The notes under the pieces were generated by a model. It saw only the letters and a program-made list of their open reading frames with translations, ran no database searches and was not told the origin of the DNA. This document shows positions 10,358-17,867 of a stretch of 24,371 bases of DNA, in pieces (positions within the stretch are counted from its first letter, which is position 1; each line of letters opens with the position of its first letter). The DNA comes from Pseudomonadota bacterium (GTDB lineage Bacteria > Myxococcota > Polyangia > GCA-2747355 > JACKDQ01). The translations under genes were made by a program, and so were the position numbers. The DNA lies in NCBI GenBank assembly GCA_030591195.1, contig JAUVBO010000002.1:1-24371 (forward strand), read 5' to 3'.

Positions 10358-10371
10358 TGTATTTTCGTGTC
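10358..10371. repeat. shared motif TGTATTTTCGTGTC (copy 1)
   Basis: Matches 13 of 14 bases of TGTATTTTCTTGTC at 10896-10909. Both copies are AT-rich islands near gene starts in a GC-rich region and could be a shared regulator site or promoter element. Confidence 0.35.
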
Positions 10372-10406
10372 TTCGCGAGGTTACCGGCAGGAGAGGCCTG
10401 GACGGG

Positions 10407-10802
10407 TCAGTAGTTCGTCCCGCTGATCCGGTGGTCCTTGACGGTCACCATCGGCGAGAAGCGCAAGGTGGTGATCTTGTTCTCCAGCGGGTGCTTGATC
10501 CGCACCACGTAGGTTGCCCACACGTCGACCATTCCGGCTGATCGCCTGAAGTGGACCTGCAGCGCGCGATCCTCGATCCCGATGCTCCTGATCTTGACCA
10601 GCGTCTGTTCCCGGGTCTTGTCCTTGACCGCCGGTCCCCACTTGGAGAAGCGGTTGGCTGCGTCTTTCAGGGTGCCCTTGACCTTGTATTGCCACCAGTA
10701 GGGCGGGCCGAACTGAAACACGCAGTAGCCCGCGCCGGCCACGGCGAGCAGCACGAATAGACTGACCGGGTTGAACTTCTTCGGTTGCTTGTATTTTGCC
10801 AT
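10407..10802 (-). CDS. small membrane-anchored protein of unknown function
   Basis: 131 residues from the ATG at 10802, chosen because AAGG lies about 6 bases upstream and the sequence begins with the basic MAKYKQPKKF; an upstream in-frame start adds 19 residues unlike a real N-terminus. One hydrophobic segment (about 12-31) is followed by WWQYKVKGTLKDAANRF and about 95 residues of mixed alpha/beta sequence with charged and Val/Ile strands. The layout resembles the small DUF4845-type single-pass proteins found widely in Proteobacteria, but I cannot confirm the family. It should face the periplasm with a cytoplasmic basic start. It is divergent from the pseudo-receiver gene (137 bases between starts) and may be read through into the methyltransferase gene downstream. 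Confidence 0.78.
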   Translation of the reverse strand: MAKYKQPKKFNPVSLFVLLAVAGAGYCVFQFGPPYWWQYKVKGTLKDAANRFSKWGPAVKDKTREQTLVKIRSIGIEDRALQVHFRRSAGMVDVWATYVVRIKHPLENKITTLRFSPMVTVKDHRISGTNY

Positions 10803-10895
10803 CGTGCCTTTTTTTGCCTCGCGAGACGCTGAAGATGATCGCACAACTCGCGCTGTCACGGAAGAAACTCACCTCCAGCCGTCCGAAGCGGAAGA

Positions 10896-10909
10896 TGTAT
10901 TTTCTTGTC
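10896..10909. repeat. shared motif TGTATTTTCTTGTC (copy 2)
   Basis: Second copy of the 14-base motif, in the divergent region between the small membrane protein (start 10802) and the pseudo-receiver gene (start 10940). Its TTGTCC end (10905-10910) is also the best -35 candidate for the latter gene. Confidence 0.35.
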
Positions 10910-10932
10910 CTTTGGTCTGGGTTCAATACCAT
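10905..10932 (+). promoter_or_regulatory. candidate promoter for the pseudo-receiver gene, predicted leaderless
   Basis: TTGTCC (10905-10910), a 16-base spacer and TACCAT (10927-10932). The predicted transcript start falls at or next to the GTG at 10940. There is no ribosome binding site before that GTG, which fits a leaderless message. Matches to consensus are only moderate. Confidence 0.35.
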
Positions 10933-10939
10933 CTGAACC

Positions 10940-12340
10940 GTGACTGCCCGTCAGACCATACTCGTTGCCGGTGGCGACATGCTGTACGTCGAGCTGATGG
11001 AGCACTTCGACCGGCAGACCTGCCTGGTGACCTACTGTGCGACCCAGGGGCAGGTGCTCGACCGCGCCGCCGAGGCGTCGCTGGTGATCGTCAACCTCGA
11101 CATCGCCGGTGGGGCCGAGGATCTGTGCCAGCGGCTGCGAGCCGATCCGTCGTCGGCCAAGGTCCCGATCGTTGTCGTCGCCCCGGCGGGTGTGCCGCGT
11201 TACCCCGACGTCAACGACCAGGTCATCGACGGCGACCTCGATCAGCTGCTTGCGGCGCTCGGGCGTCAGGTGCCGAGCGTGGGCCCGGCGAAGGCGGCGG
11301 TGGCGTCGCCCGAAGGCGGGGAAGCGTTCGACGTCGAGAGCCACACCGGCATGTGGCGCTGGGCCGAGGAGTCGGAGACCTGGCCGCCGCCGCCGCCCGA
11401 GGCGGCCGGACGGGACATGGCGGAGTTCACCCGCGAGTTTGCCGGGTACGTCAACTCTCTGCTCGAGGCCTACGGCTTCCTCGGCCAGCTGTCGCCGGCC
11501 GAGGTCGAGCTGTTGACCGACCGTAGCCAGCAGGTGGTCGAGCGGATGGACGAGGTGCTCAACCTCACTCAGACGGCCGTCAACGACGCGCTGAAGCGCG
11601 GCCAGCTGGGGATCATGCGCGAGATGAGCACCGCGCGCAACGTGGTCTACGAGAGGATGCGCCAGCTGCGCGCCGCGCTGCGGGACTACCGCGAAGAGAG
11701 CCCGGCGTCGGCCGAGAGCGCAGATCCGACGCCCGCGGGAGACCCGCCTGAGATCGTGGACCCGGCGGAGCCATCGTCGGTCGCAGCTCGGCCGGTGGAG
11801 AGCGAGATCTCGCGGGCTGCCCGGGCCAAGGAGGTCGCGCGTCGCCAGCAGCGGAAGGAAGATGCGGTCAAGATCTCGCGACCGCGGCCGGCACGCGGTG
11901 GCCGGCGACGACGGGTAACCGGCACCGCCAAGAAGACCTCGCCCGCGAGCTCGCGGGTCTTCCTCGCCGTTGCCGGCCTGACGGTGGTAGCGGTGGCGGC
12001 GGTGGCGTTCCTGGTGGCGCCGTCACTCAGCAAGGCGCCACCCAGCTCCAAGCCGGCCAACCTCGCCCCGGTGATGCAGAGCGTGGTGCTACAGCAGCAC
12101 CCCGAGGGCGTGCGGGCCGAGGCCAAGGCGGTGGACACCGAGGCGGACCCGATCAGCTTCTTCTTCCGCTGGCGGGTCAACGGCAAGATGGCGCGGAGCG
12201 CCTCAGGCCCGCTGCTTGGCACCGATGGCTACAAACAGGGCGACTCGGTCCAGGCAGAGGTCACGGCCACCGACGCCATTGCTCGCGGCGCTCCGATGCT
12301 CTCCCAGCCGTTGGTGATCGGTAGCTCTGCGACTCAGTAG
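10940..12340 (+). CDS. degenerate receiver domain / helical region / single membrane segment / extracytoplasmic beta domain
   Basis: 466 residues with an unusual architecture. Residues 6-115 follow the CheY fold order (ILVAGGD; LVIVNLD; VPIVVVA; DLDQLLAAL) but every phosphorylation residue is lost: the acidic pair is GG, the acceptor Asp is N52, and the usual KP lysine is missing. A predicted helical region (about 155-250) follows, then a charged Pro/Ala-rich and Arg/Lys-rich linker, one hydrophobic segment (about 335-357), and about 90 residues outside the membrane resembling the PKD/cadherin-like modules of deltaproteobacteria (AEAKAVDTEADPI, FRWRVNGK, GDSVQAEVTATD). It therefore puts a pseudo-receiver in the cytoplasm and a beta domain in the periplasm. 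GTG at 10940 is preferred over the ATG at 10976 because the first beta strand begins before the latter. It converges with the TPR gene, 2 bases apart. Confidence 0.82.
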   Translation: MTARQTILVAGGDMLYVELMEHFDRQTCLVTYCATQGQVLDRAAEASLVIVNLDIAGGAEDLCQRLRADPSSAKVPIVVVAPAGVPRYPDVNDQVIDGDLDQLLAALGRQVPSVGPAKAAVASPEGGEAFDVESHTGMWRWAEESETWPPPPPEAAGRDMAEFTREFAGYVNSLLEAYGFLGQLSPAEVELLTDRSQQVVERMDEVLNLTQTAVNDALKRGQLGIMREMSTARNVVYERMRQLRAALRDYREESPASAESADPTPAGDPPEIVDPAEPSSVAARPVESEISRAARAKEVARRQQRKEDAVKISRPRPARGGRRRRVTGTAKKTSPASSRVFLAVAGLTVVAVAAVAFLVAPSLSKAPPSSKPANLAPVMQSVVLQQHPEGVRAEAKAVDTEADPISFFFRWRVNGKMARSASGPLLGTDGYKQGDSVQAEVTATDAIARGAPMLSQPLVIGSSATQ

Positions 12341-12352
12341 CTCTACGACTCA
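12321..12352. repeat. 16-bp tandem duplication across two convergent stop codons
   Basis: GTAGCTCTGCGACTCA (12321-12336) is followed directly by GTAGCTCTACGACTCA (12337-12352), identical at 15 of 16 bases. The second copy carries the TAG of the plus-strand gene and the CTA (TAG on the minus strand) of the TPR gene. Confidence 0.9.
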
Positions 12353-15300
12353 GTGTTCAGAGCGCCAGCGTCGCGGCCAGCGGCGAGGTAGTCCTCGCTG
12401 AGCCAGTAGCTGATCAGCTCGCCCACCAGCGGCCGGCGGCGGACCGCATCGACCAGCTCCGGCGATGGGACCTCCCCAGCTGGAGCGTCGCCCGCGTCGG
12501 CAGCCAGCTCGGGGTAACGTCGACGCAGGTGGTTCAGTGGCGCTTCGAAGTCGTTGACCAGCCAGAGCGCCCCGCGCAGCGCCATGGCCTCGATGGTGAA
12601 CGACCAGTCGTCGAAGTTGGGCATCGGCTCGGCGGTCAGCCGGTGGCAGGCATCTTCCAGCGCCCGGCGGCTACGGCGGGTGATTGCGCGCTGGAGCAGC
12701 CGCGCCATCTCGCTCACCTCGCGCTCGTCGGCGATGGCCACCGCGTGCCGCGGGTCGCAGAGCCGGCAGGCGCCGTGGACCAGGGTCGCCAGGCTCCGAC
12801 CGTCGAGGCCCTGGGCGATCCAGCACCGGTGCCGCAGGTGGGCCAGGAGGGTGCCGATGGCGTAGCGGAGCTCGCGCGACGGAAAGGCGCTCATCGCGCC
12901 GCTGCCCACCACCAGCGATGGCGTGTCGGTCAGCAGCAGGTCCATCTCGCGCCCCCGGGTCGGCGAGACGTAGACCTCGACCTCGCGGGGGAGCCCGTAC
13001 GTCCCCCGGATCTCTCTCGCCATCACCTTCAGCGGATCGTCCGAGCGGGCCGGGAGCCGATCGGCCTTGCCCACCTGCCAGTGATCGAAGGCGGGCGGCC
13101 GGATGCGGTGGGCCGACTCGCCGAGCACCGACAGCACCGCCCAGCCTGCCACCGGCTCCTCGAGCCGTGCCACGTGGGCCTCGTAGCTGGCGGCGTCGAG
13201 CGGGGCGTCCGGTGCTCGCGGGCCCTGCTTCGCCCGGTGCTCGTGGTAGATTCGCTGATCGAGGTCGGCAGCAGCGCCGAACCCGACGAGCACCGCGGCG
13301 GCGCGATAGGCGAGCTCGTAGGCCCCGGCACGCGACCAGAGCGCCCGTAGCTGCCTCAGGTTTTCGACGTTGAGCGGGTCGAGGGCGACGATCGTGCGGT
13401 GCTCCCTCACCGCCTGCTCGAGCTGCCCTTCCTGGGCCAGCAGACGCGCCATCGCCAAGCGCGCGGCGGTGTCCTCGGCGTCGACGTCCACCGCCTCGCG
13501 GTAGACCTCGAGGGCCTCGGCGCCGCGGCTCATCCGCTGGTGCAGCACCTCGCCCAGCTGGAGCCGGCGGGCGCGGCCTGCCCGCCGCTGGTCGGCGGGC
13601 AGGGCCTCGAGGTAAGCCCGGAGGGCCTCGCAGACCGCCTCCCACTGGCCGAGCCGCGCGTACAAGTCGGCCAGCCGGCCGATGACCCCGTCGTCGAGGC
13701 GGTCGATCGCCAGCGCCAGGCCGAGCTGCTCGGCGGCCATCTGCGGATCGCCAAAGCCCTGCTCGTAGATCTCCGAGAGCTCGACGTAGAGCGCGATCTG
13801 TTGCCGGGGCTCGCCCTCGCTCTCGATCCGCCGCAGCAGCACCTCGGCGGCGTTCTCCCAGTCCCGACCCCAGACGAAGAGGTCGTAGAGCCGCCGCATC
13901 GCACCCCGGTCCTCGGGGGCGACGGCGAGCACGTTCTGGAAGCAGCTGATCGCCTGGCGATGGTCCGAGAGCGGCTCGCTCCAGATCTCTCCCAGCTGGC
14001 CGTGCGCCTCGCGCAGCAGCTCGGGGTCGTTAGAGAGGGCGACCACGCGCTGGTAGATCTCCACCGCTTCCTGCCACTCCTCGAGGGCGACGTGCAACTC
14101 GCCCAGGGTCAGCAGCGTCGGCAGGTGGTGTGGATCGAGGTCGGTCGCGCGCCGGAGCGTCTCCGCCGCCTCGGCGGGCTGCTGGAGGTGCTCGCGCTGG
14201 ATCCAAGCGATGCGCGCGAGCAGCTCGATCTGGGGCAGCGCCGGGGCGTGCTCGTCGCGGGCGGCAGCGAGCAGGCGGCGGCGGGCGCCGTCGACGAGCC
14301 GCTGCCACTCGCCGCCTTGAACCAGCAGCTGCTCGAGCTGGGTCGCGGCTTGCTGGTGAAACGGCTCGAGGTCGAGGGCCTGCTCGAGGGCCTGGGCGGC
14401 GCGCTCGGTGTCGCCGAAGCGCTCGAGGTGCAGCTCGACCACCCGCAGCAGGCTCTTGACCGCGAGCCGGGGGTCGGCGCTCAGCTCCGCCTCGCGCGAG
14501 AGGGTCGCGGCCACCTGCTCGAACAGCCCGGCGTTCTCCTGTAGCCGCCGTAGCTCGCGCACCACCAGCCAGTTGTCGCCAAGCTCGCTGGCCTCGATCA
14601 ACGCCGCGCTCGCGCCCTCGAGGTCTCCGCTCGCCTCGCAGGCCGCCGACAGCCGCAGCAGCAGGTCGCTGCGCTGGTCCCGATCCTTGTCCAGGGCGAG
14701 CAGACAACGATAGATGCGGATCAGCGGTGGCAGGTCGTCGCGGGCCTCGTAGATCCGTACCAGGGCCTCGAGGGCGCGCCGGTCACCGTCGCGTGACAGC
14801 TCGAGGATCCGCTCGTAGTACGGCGCCGGGTCGATATCGGGCTGGAGGTGGACCTCCACCACCGAGGCCGCCTCGTGGAGCTGGCGCACCGCCTCGGTCA
14901 GATCCTCGGCGAGAGCCGCGAGCCGGGCGTGGGCCTCGGCCTGCTCGGCGAAGCGCTCGGCCTCGCAGTAGAGCCGGGTGAGGGCCTCGAGCGCCTCGCC
15001 GTCCTCAACGCCGAGAGCGAGCACCCGCTCGTAGCAGGCGAGCGCCTGGGTCGGATCGCGCAGCCGCCGCTGCAGGACGTCGGCCATCTGCTTGAGCAGC
15101 TGGGCGCGCGTGTCGTCGTCGGTGGTGTCGCGCAGGGCCCGCTCGAGCACCTCCACCGCCTCGCCAGCGCTTCCCGAGGAGACCAACAACCGCAACATCG
15201 CGTCTTGGGTCGGCGTGTAGTCCGGGGCGATCTCGAACGACCGACGGTAATGCTGCAGCGCCAGGTCGGTGCGCTGGAGGCGCGTCTCCCACAGATCGCC

Positions 15301-17775
15301 GATCGCGTGCAGCAGGGCCGCCCGCTGGGGGCCGTCGATCAGCAGCGAGGCGTGCTGCTCCATCACCGACAGCAATCCCTCCCAGTCGCCCCGGGCGCGC
15401 AGCAGCCGCGAGCGGGCCTGGAGCGCCGGGCGGAAGCCCTCGGCGGCCTCGGTGGCCTCGCGGTAGGCGTCGAGAGCACGGTCAGGCTGGCGGAGCTGCT
15501 CCTCGTAGATCTCGCCGATCTTGTAGTGGAGCAGGGCGGCGCGCTGGCCGGTGGCGGACTCATCGGCGCGCAGCTCGCGGTCGAAGAGCTCGATCAGCCG
15601 CTCCCACTCGCCGAGGCGGTGGAGCAAGCGCCCGAGCGACTTGAGCGTCGCGCGGTGCACGGGCTGGCGCTCGAGGATCGCCTCGTAGCGGCCGCGGGCC
15701 TCCTCGGGGCGCTCGAGCCGTTGCTCGCAGAGCTCGGCGGCCCGGTGGGCGAGCATCAGCGTCAGCTCCGAGGTGTCGCCGCCCGAGGACCGATCATGCA
15801 GGCGGGCCTCGCGATCGAGGGCCTCGAGCAGCTCGCCGTGCCGCCCGGCCTGGGCGTGCAGTCGGCCCACCGCTTGGAGCAGCGCGCGGTCGTGGGGCCA
15901 GGCCTCGAGCGCGCGGACGTAGTAGGCCAGCGCCCGATCGGGGTCGTCGAGCCGGTCCTCGCAGATGCGGGCGATCTCGACGATCATGCGGGCCGGTTCG
16001 TTGGTACCAGCCGCCGCCGCTTCGTCTGGCGCCGCCGCCTCGTCTGGCGCCGCCGCCTCGTCTGGCGCCGCCGCCTCGTCTGGCGTCGCTGCTTCGTCGG
16101 GCGTCGCCGCTTCGTCGGGCGTCGCCGTTTCGTCTGGCGCCGCCGCCTCGTCTGGCGCCCCGGAGGGTGGCTCGGTCGCCTGGTCCTGCGTGAGGCGGTC
16201 GAGCTGAGTCTCGAGCAGCGACACCAGCGCGTCGAAGTGGCCGGTGCGGGTGTACAGCCGCTGCAGGGCACGCTCGGCTGCCGGGTGTCCGGGGCAGGTG
16301 CTCAGCGCCCGGCGGTGGAGCTCGATCGCCCGTGCCTGGTCGTCGAGCTTGGTCTCGCAGAGCTCCGCCACCGCGCAGAGGTGGCTCGCACGCACCGCCG
16401 GGTCGGCGAGCGCCTCGGCCTCGGCGGCCTGCATCTCCACCAGGTCGTTCCACATCGCGCGACGGTGGTAGAGCCGGCCGAGGGCTTGCAGCGCCGGGAC
16501 ATAGGTCGCGTCGAGCGCCACCGCGTGGCGGTAGTGCCACAGCGCCTCAGTCTCCTGCTCGAGGCGTTGTTCGAGCAGCTGGCCGAGCCGGTAGTGGGAC
16601 ACGACGCGCTCGCCAACATCCTCGATCGTGTCGAGCAGCTGCTCGTAGATCCCTGCCAGCTCGCTGTAGCGCCCGGTCTGGCGCAGCAGCTCGGCCAGCT
16701 CGTGGAGCAGCAAGGCATCCACCGCCGGCTGCTGTTCGTCCTGCAAGCGACGCCGGGCGTGGGTGAAGAGGTCGATCGCCCGGTCTGGCTGCTGCAGCCG
16801 ATCGCGGCAGAGGCGCGCCGCGGCCACCAGGCAGTGCGCCTGCCGCTGCGGTGTCGCGGCCAGCTCGGCCTCGGTCAGGAGCACGTCGACCAGATCGCCG
16901 AAGCGCCCCTGGCGCTGGTAGAGGCGCTTGATCGACGTGGTGACGTGGATGTTGGAAGGGTCCTCGACGAAGGCGGTGCCGAAGGACTCGATCGAGGCTT
17001 CCAGCTCCCCCTGGTCCTCCAGGACCCGGGCGATCTCAGCGTGGAGCTCGCAGCGTGTGTGGTGATCGCGCGAGACACTCGCCGCCTGGCGACAGACGTC
17101 GAGCAGCGCTTGTCGGTCGTCGCTGACGCGGTGGATCCGGCGCAGGCCGAACAGCGCCGACGGGTTGCCCGGGTCTTGCTCGAGGGCGCGCTGGTAGGCC
17201 TCGAGGGCGGCGCGGTCGTTGACCAGCCAGTGCTGGTAGATCCGCCCCTTGTCGAGCAACAGCTCGGTGGCGCGGGTAGGCGTCGGCGACAGTCGCAGCT
17301 CGGCGTCGACCAGGGCGAGCACCATGGTCCAATTCTGGCGCAGGCAGAAGATCTGTCGCGCGGCGCGGATGCTCGCCAGGTCGTCGGGGGCGAGGCGGTA
17401 GGCCTGCTGGTAGTGGTGTACCGCCCGGCGGCGGTCGCCGAGCTTGCGCTCGAGGATCACTCCGAGGGTGTGGTGCAGCCGCGCGGTTCGTGCCGGGTCG
17501 TCGTGGGCGTCGAGCTCGCGCTGGGCCTCGTCGATCACCGCCCGGGCGTCCTCGGTGTTGCTGTCGAAGGCCGTGCCGACGACGAAGGCGTCGGTCAACG
17601 GCGCCGCCGTACGAACCTCCGCCGTGGGGTCGGCTGCCGGCACCTCGCTGGTCTGCAGATCGTCGAACCGACCCGTCCCGTCGAGTCGATCGGCCCCGTC
17701 GGCCTGAGCGAACTCCATCGTCCGGCTGGTGTCGATCGGTGGCTCGTCGTCGCGGGGCTGGTGTTCATCCGACAT
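12343..17775 (-). CDS. giant tetratricopeptide-repeat protein with C-terminal globular domain
   Basis: 1,810 residues. After an acidic N-terminus of about 60 residues, roughly thirty TPR-like helix pairs run to about residue 1490, with signatures such as RALEAYRRALE, ALFGLRRI and GRLYHRRAMWNDL. A Pro-Asp-Glu-Ala low-complexity insert at about 536-586 interrupts the array. Residues about 1525-1810 form a separate domain in which SRELRYAIGTLLAHLRHR resembles the M48 peptidase helix with the HExxH zinc motif missing (tentative). No signal peptide or membrane segment is seen, so it is probably a cytoplasmic scaffold. The ATG at 17775 is clear: GGAGG sits 6 bases upstream, and the 125 further in-frame residues upstream run over the divergent gene and are low-complexity. 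Its partner is unknown. Confidence 0.92.
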   Translation of the reverse strand: MSDEHQPRDDEPPIDTSRTMEFAQADGADRLDGTGRFDDLQTSEVPAADPTAEVRTAAPLTDAFVVGTAFDSNTEDARAVIDEAQRELDAHDDPARTARLHHTLGVILERKLGDRRRAVHHYQQAYRLAPDDLASIRAARQIFCLRQNWTMVLALVDAELRLSPTPTRATELLLDKGRIYQHWLVNDRAALEAYQRALEQDPGNPSALFGLRRIHRVSDDRQALLDVCRQAASVSRDHHTRCELHAEIARVLEDQGELEASIESFGTAFVEDPSNIHVTTSIKRLYQRQGRFGDLVDVLLTEAELAATPQRQAHCLVAAARLCRDRLQQPDRAIDLFTHARRRLQDEQQPAVDALLLHELAELLRQTGRYSELAGIYEQLLDTIEDVGERVVSHYRLGQLLEQRLEQETEALWHYRHAVALDATYVPALQALGRLYHRRAMWNDLVEMQAAEAEALADPAVRASHLCAVAELCETKLDDQARAIELHRRALSTCPGHPAAERALQRLYTRTGHFDALVSLLETQLDRLTQDQATEPPSGAPDEAAAPDETATPDEAATPDEAATPDEAAAPDEAAAPDEAAAPDEAAAAGTNEPARMIVEIARICEDRLDDPDRALAYYVRALEAWPHDRALLQAVGRLHAQAGRHGELLEALDREARLHDRSSGGDTSELTLMLAHRAAELCEQRLERPEEARGRYEAILERQPVHRATLKSLGRLLHRLGEWERLIELFDRELRADESATGQRAALLHYKIGEIYEEQLRQPDRALDAYREATEAAEGFRPALQARSRLLRARGDWEGLLSVMEQHASLLIDGPQRAALLHAIGDLWETRLQRTDLALQHYRRSFEIAPDYTPTQDAMLRLLVSSGSAGEAVEVLERALRDTTDDDTRAQLLKQMADVLQRRLRDPTQALACYERVLALGVEDGEALEALTRLYCEAERFAEQAEAHARLAALAEDLTEAVRQLHEAASVVEVHLQPDIDPAPYYERILELSRDGDRRALEALVRIYEARDDLPPLIRIYRCLLALDKDRDQRSDLLLRLSAACEASGDLEGASAALIEASELGDNWLVVRELRRLQENAGLFEQVAATLSREAELSADPRLAVKSLLRVVELHLERFGDTERAAQALEQALDLEPFHQQAATQLEQLLVQGGEWQRLVDGARRRLLAAARDEHAPALPQIELLARIAWIQREHLQQPAEAAETLRRATDLDPHHLPTLLTLGELHVALEEWQEAVEIYQRVVALSNDPELLREAHGQLGEIWSEPLSDHRQAISCFQNVLAVAPEDRGAMRRLYDLFVWGRDWENAAEVLLRRIESEGEPRQQIALYVELSEIYEQGFGDPQMAAEQLGLALAIDRLDDGVIGRLADLYARLGQWEAVCEALRAYLEALPADQRRAGRARRLQLGEVLHQRMSRGAEALEVYREAVDVDAEDTAARLAMARLLAQEGQLEQAVREHRTIVALDPLNVENLRQLRALWSRAGAYELAYRAAAVLVGFGAAADLDQRIYHEHRAKQGPRAPDAPLDAASYEAHVARLEEPVAGWAVLSVLGESAHRIRPPAFDHWQVGKADRLPARSDDPLKVMAREIRGTYGLPREVEVYVSPTRGREMDLLLTDTPSLVVGSGAMSAFPSRELRYAIGTLLAHLRHRCWIAQGLDGRSLATLVHGACRLCDPRHAVAIADEREVSEMARLLQRAITRRSRRALEDACHRLTAEPMPNFDDWSFTIEAMALRGALWLVNDFEAPLNHLRRRYPELAADAGDAPAGEVPSPELVDAVRRRPLVGELISYWLSEDYLAAGRDAGALNTES
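16022..16165 (-). repeat. 18-bp in-frame minisatellite inside the TPR gene
   Basis: Eight tandem units of TCGTCTGGCGCCGCCGCC (plus-strand reading), at 18-base steps from 16022. Units 1-3 are identical, 4-6 diverge (GTCGCTGCT, GGGCGTCGCC), 7 returns to the consensus and 8 is partial. On the coding strand they give a PDEAAA/PDEAAT hexapeptide repeat between TPR blocks. Copy-number change would keep the frame. Confidence 0.93.
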
Positions 17776-17867
17776 CGAGCCTCCAATACTAAAGAATCCC
17801 TGCCGAATACAGAACCGTAAACAAGCGGCTGTGGGCAAGCGGCGGGGGAGCGGGATACACTCGGAGG
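17776..17867. promoter_or_regulatory. divergent promoter region of the TPR gene and the signalling cluster
   Basis: 92 bases, more AT-rich than the flanking genes on the TPR side. A TAGTAT (minus strand) lies before the TPR ribosome binding site, and a TACACT lies 6 bases before the plus-strand ATG at 17868. Neither has a good -35, so assignments are tentative. Confidence 0.35.

Noticed and set aside
12343..12352. Frameshift or misassembly joining the two convergent genes
   Set aside because: Both frames end cleanly in their own stop codons and both C-termini look complete; the tandem repeat explains the odd junction.
14848..17820. A 990-residue open frame on the plus strand opposite the TPR gene
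   Set aside because: It is the antisense shadow of the TPR gene. In DNA this rich in G and C stop codons are rare, and its composition (Leu/Glu/Val/Arg-rich without domain pattern) has no family signal, while the minus frame has clear TPR signatures and a good ribosome binding site.
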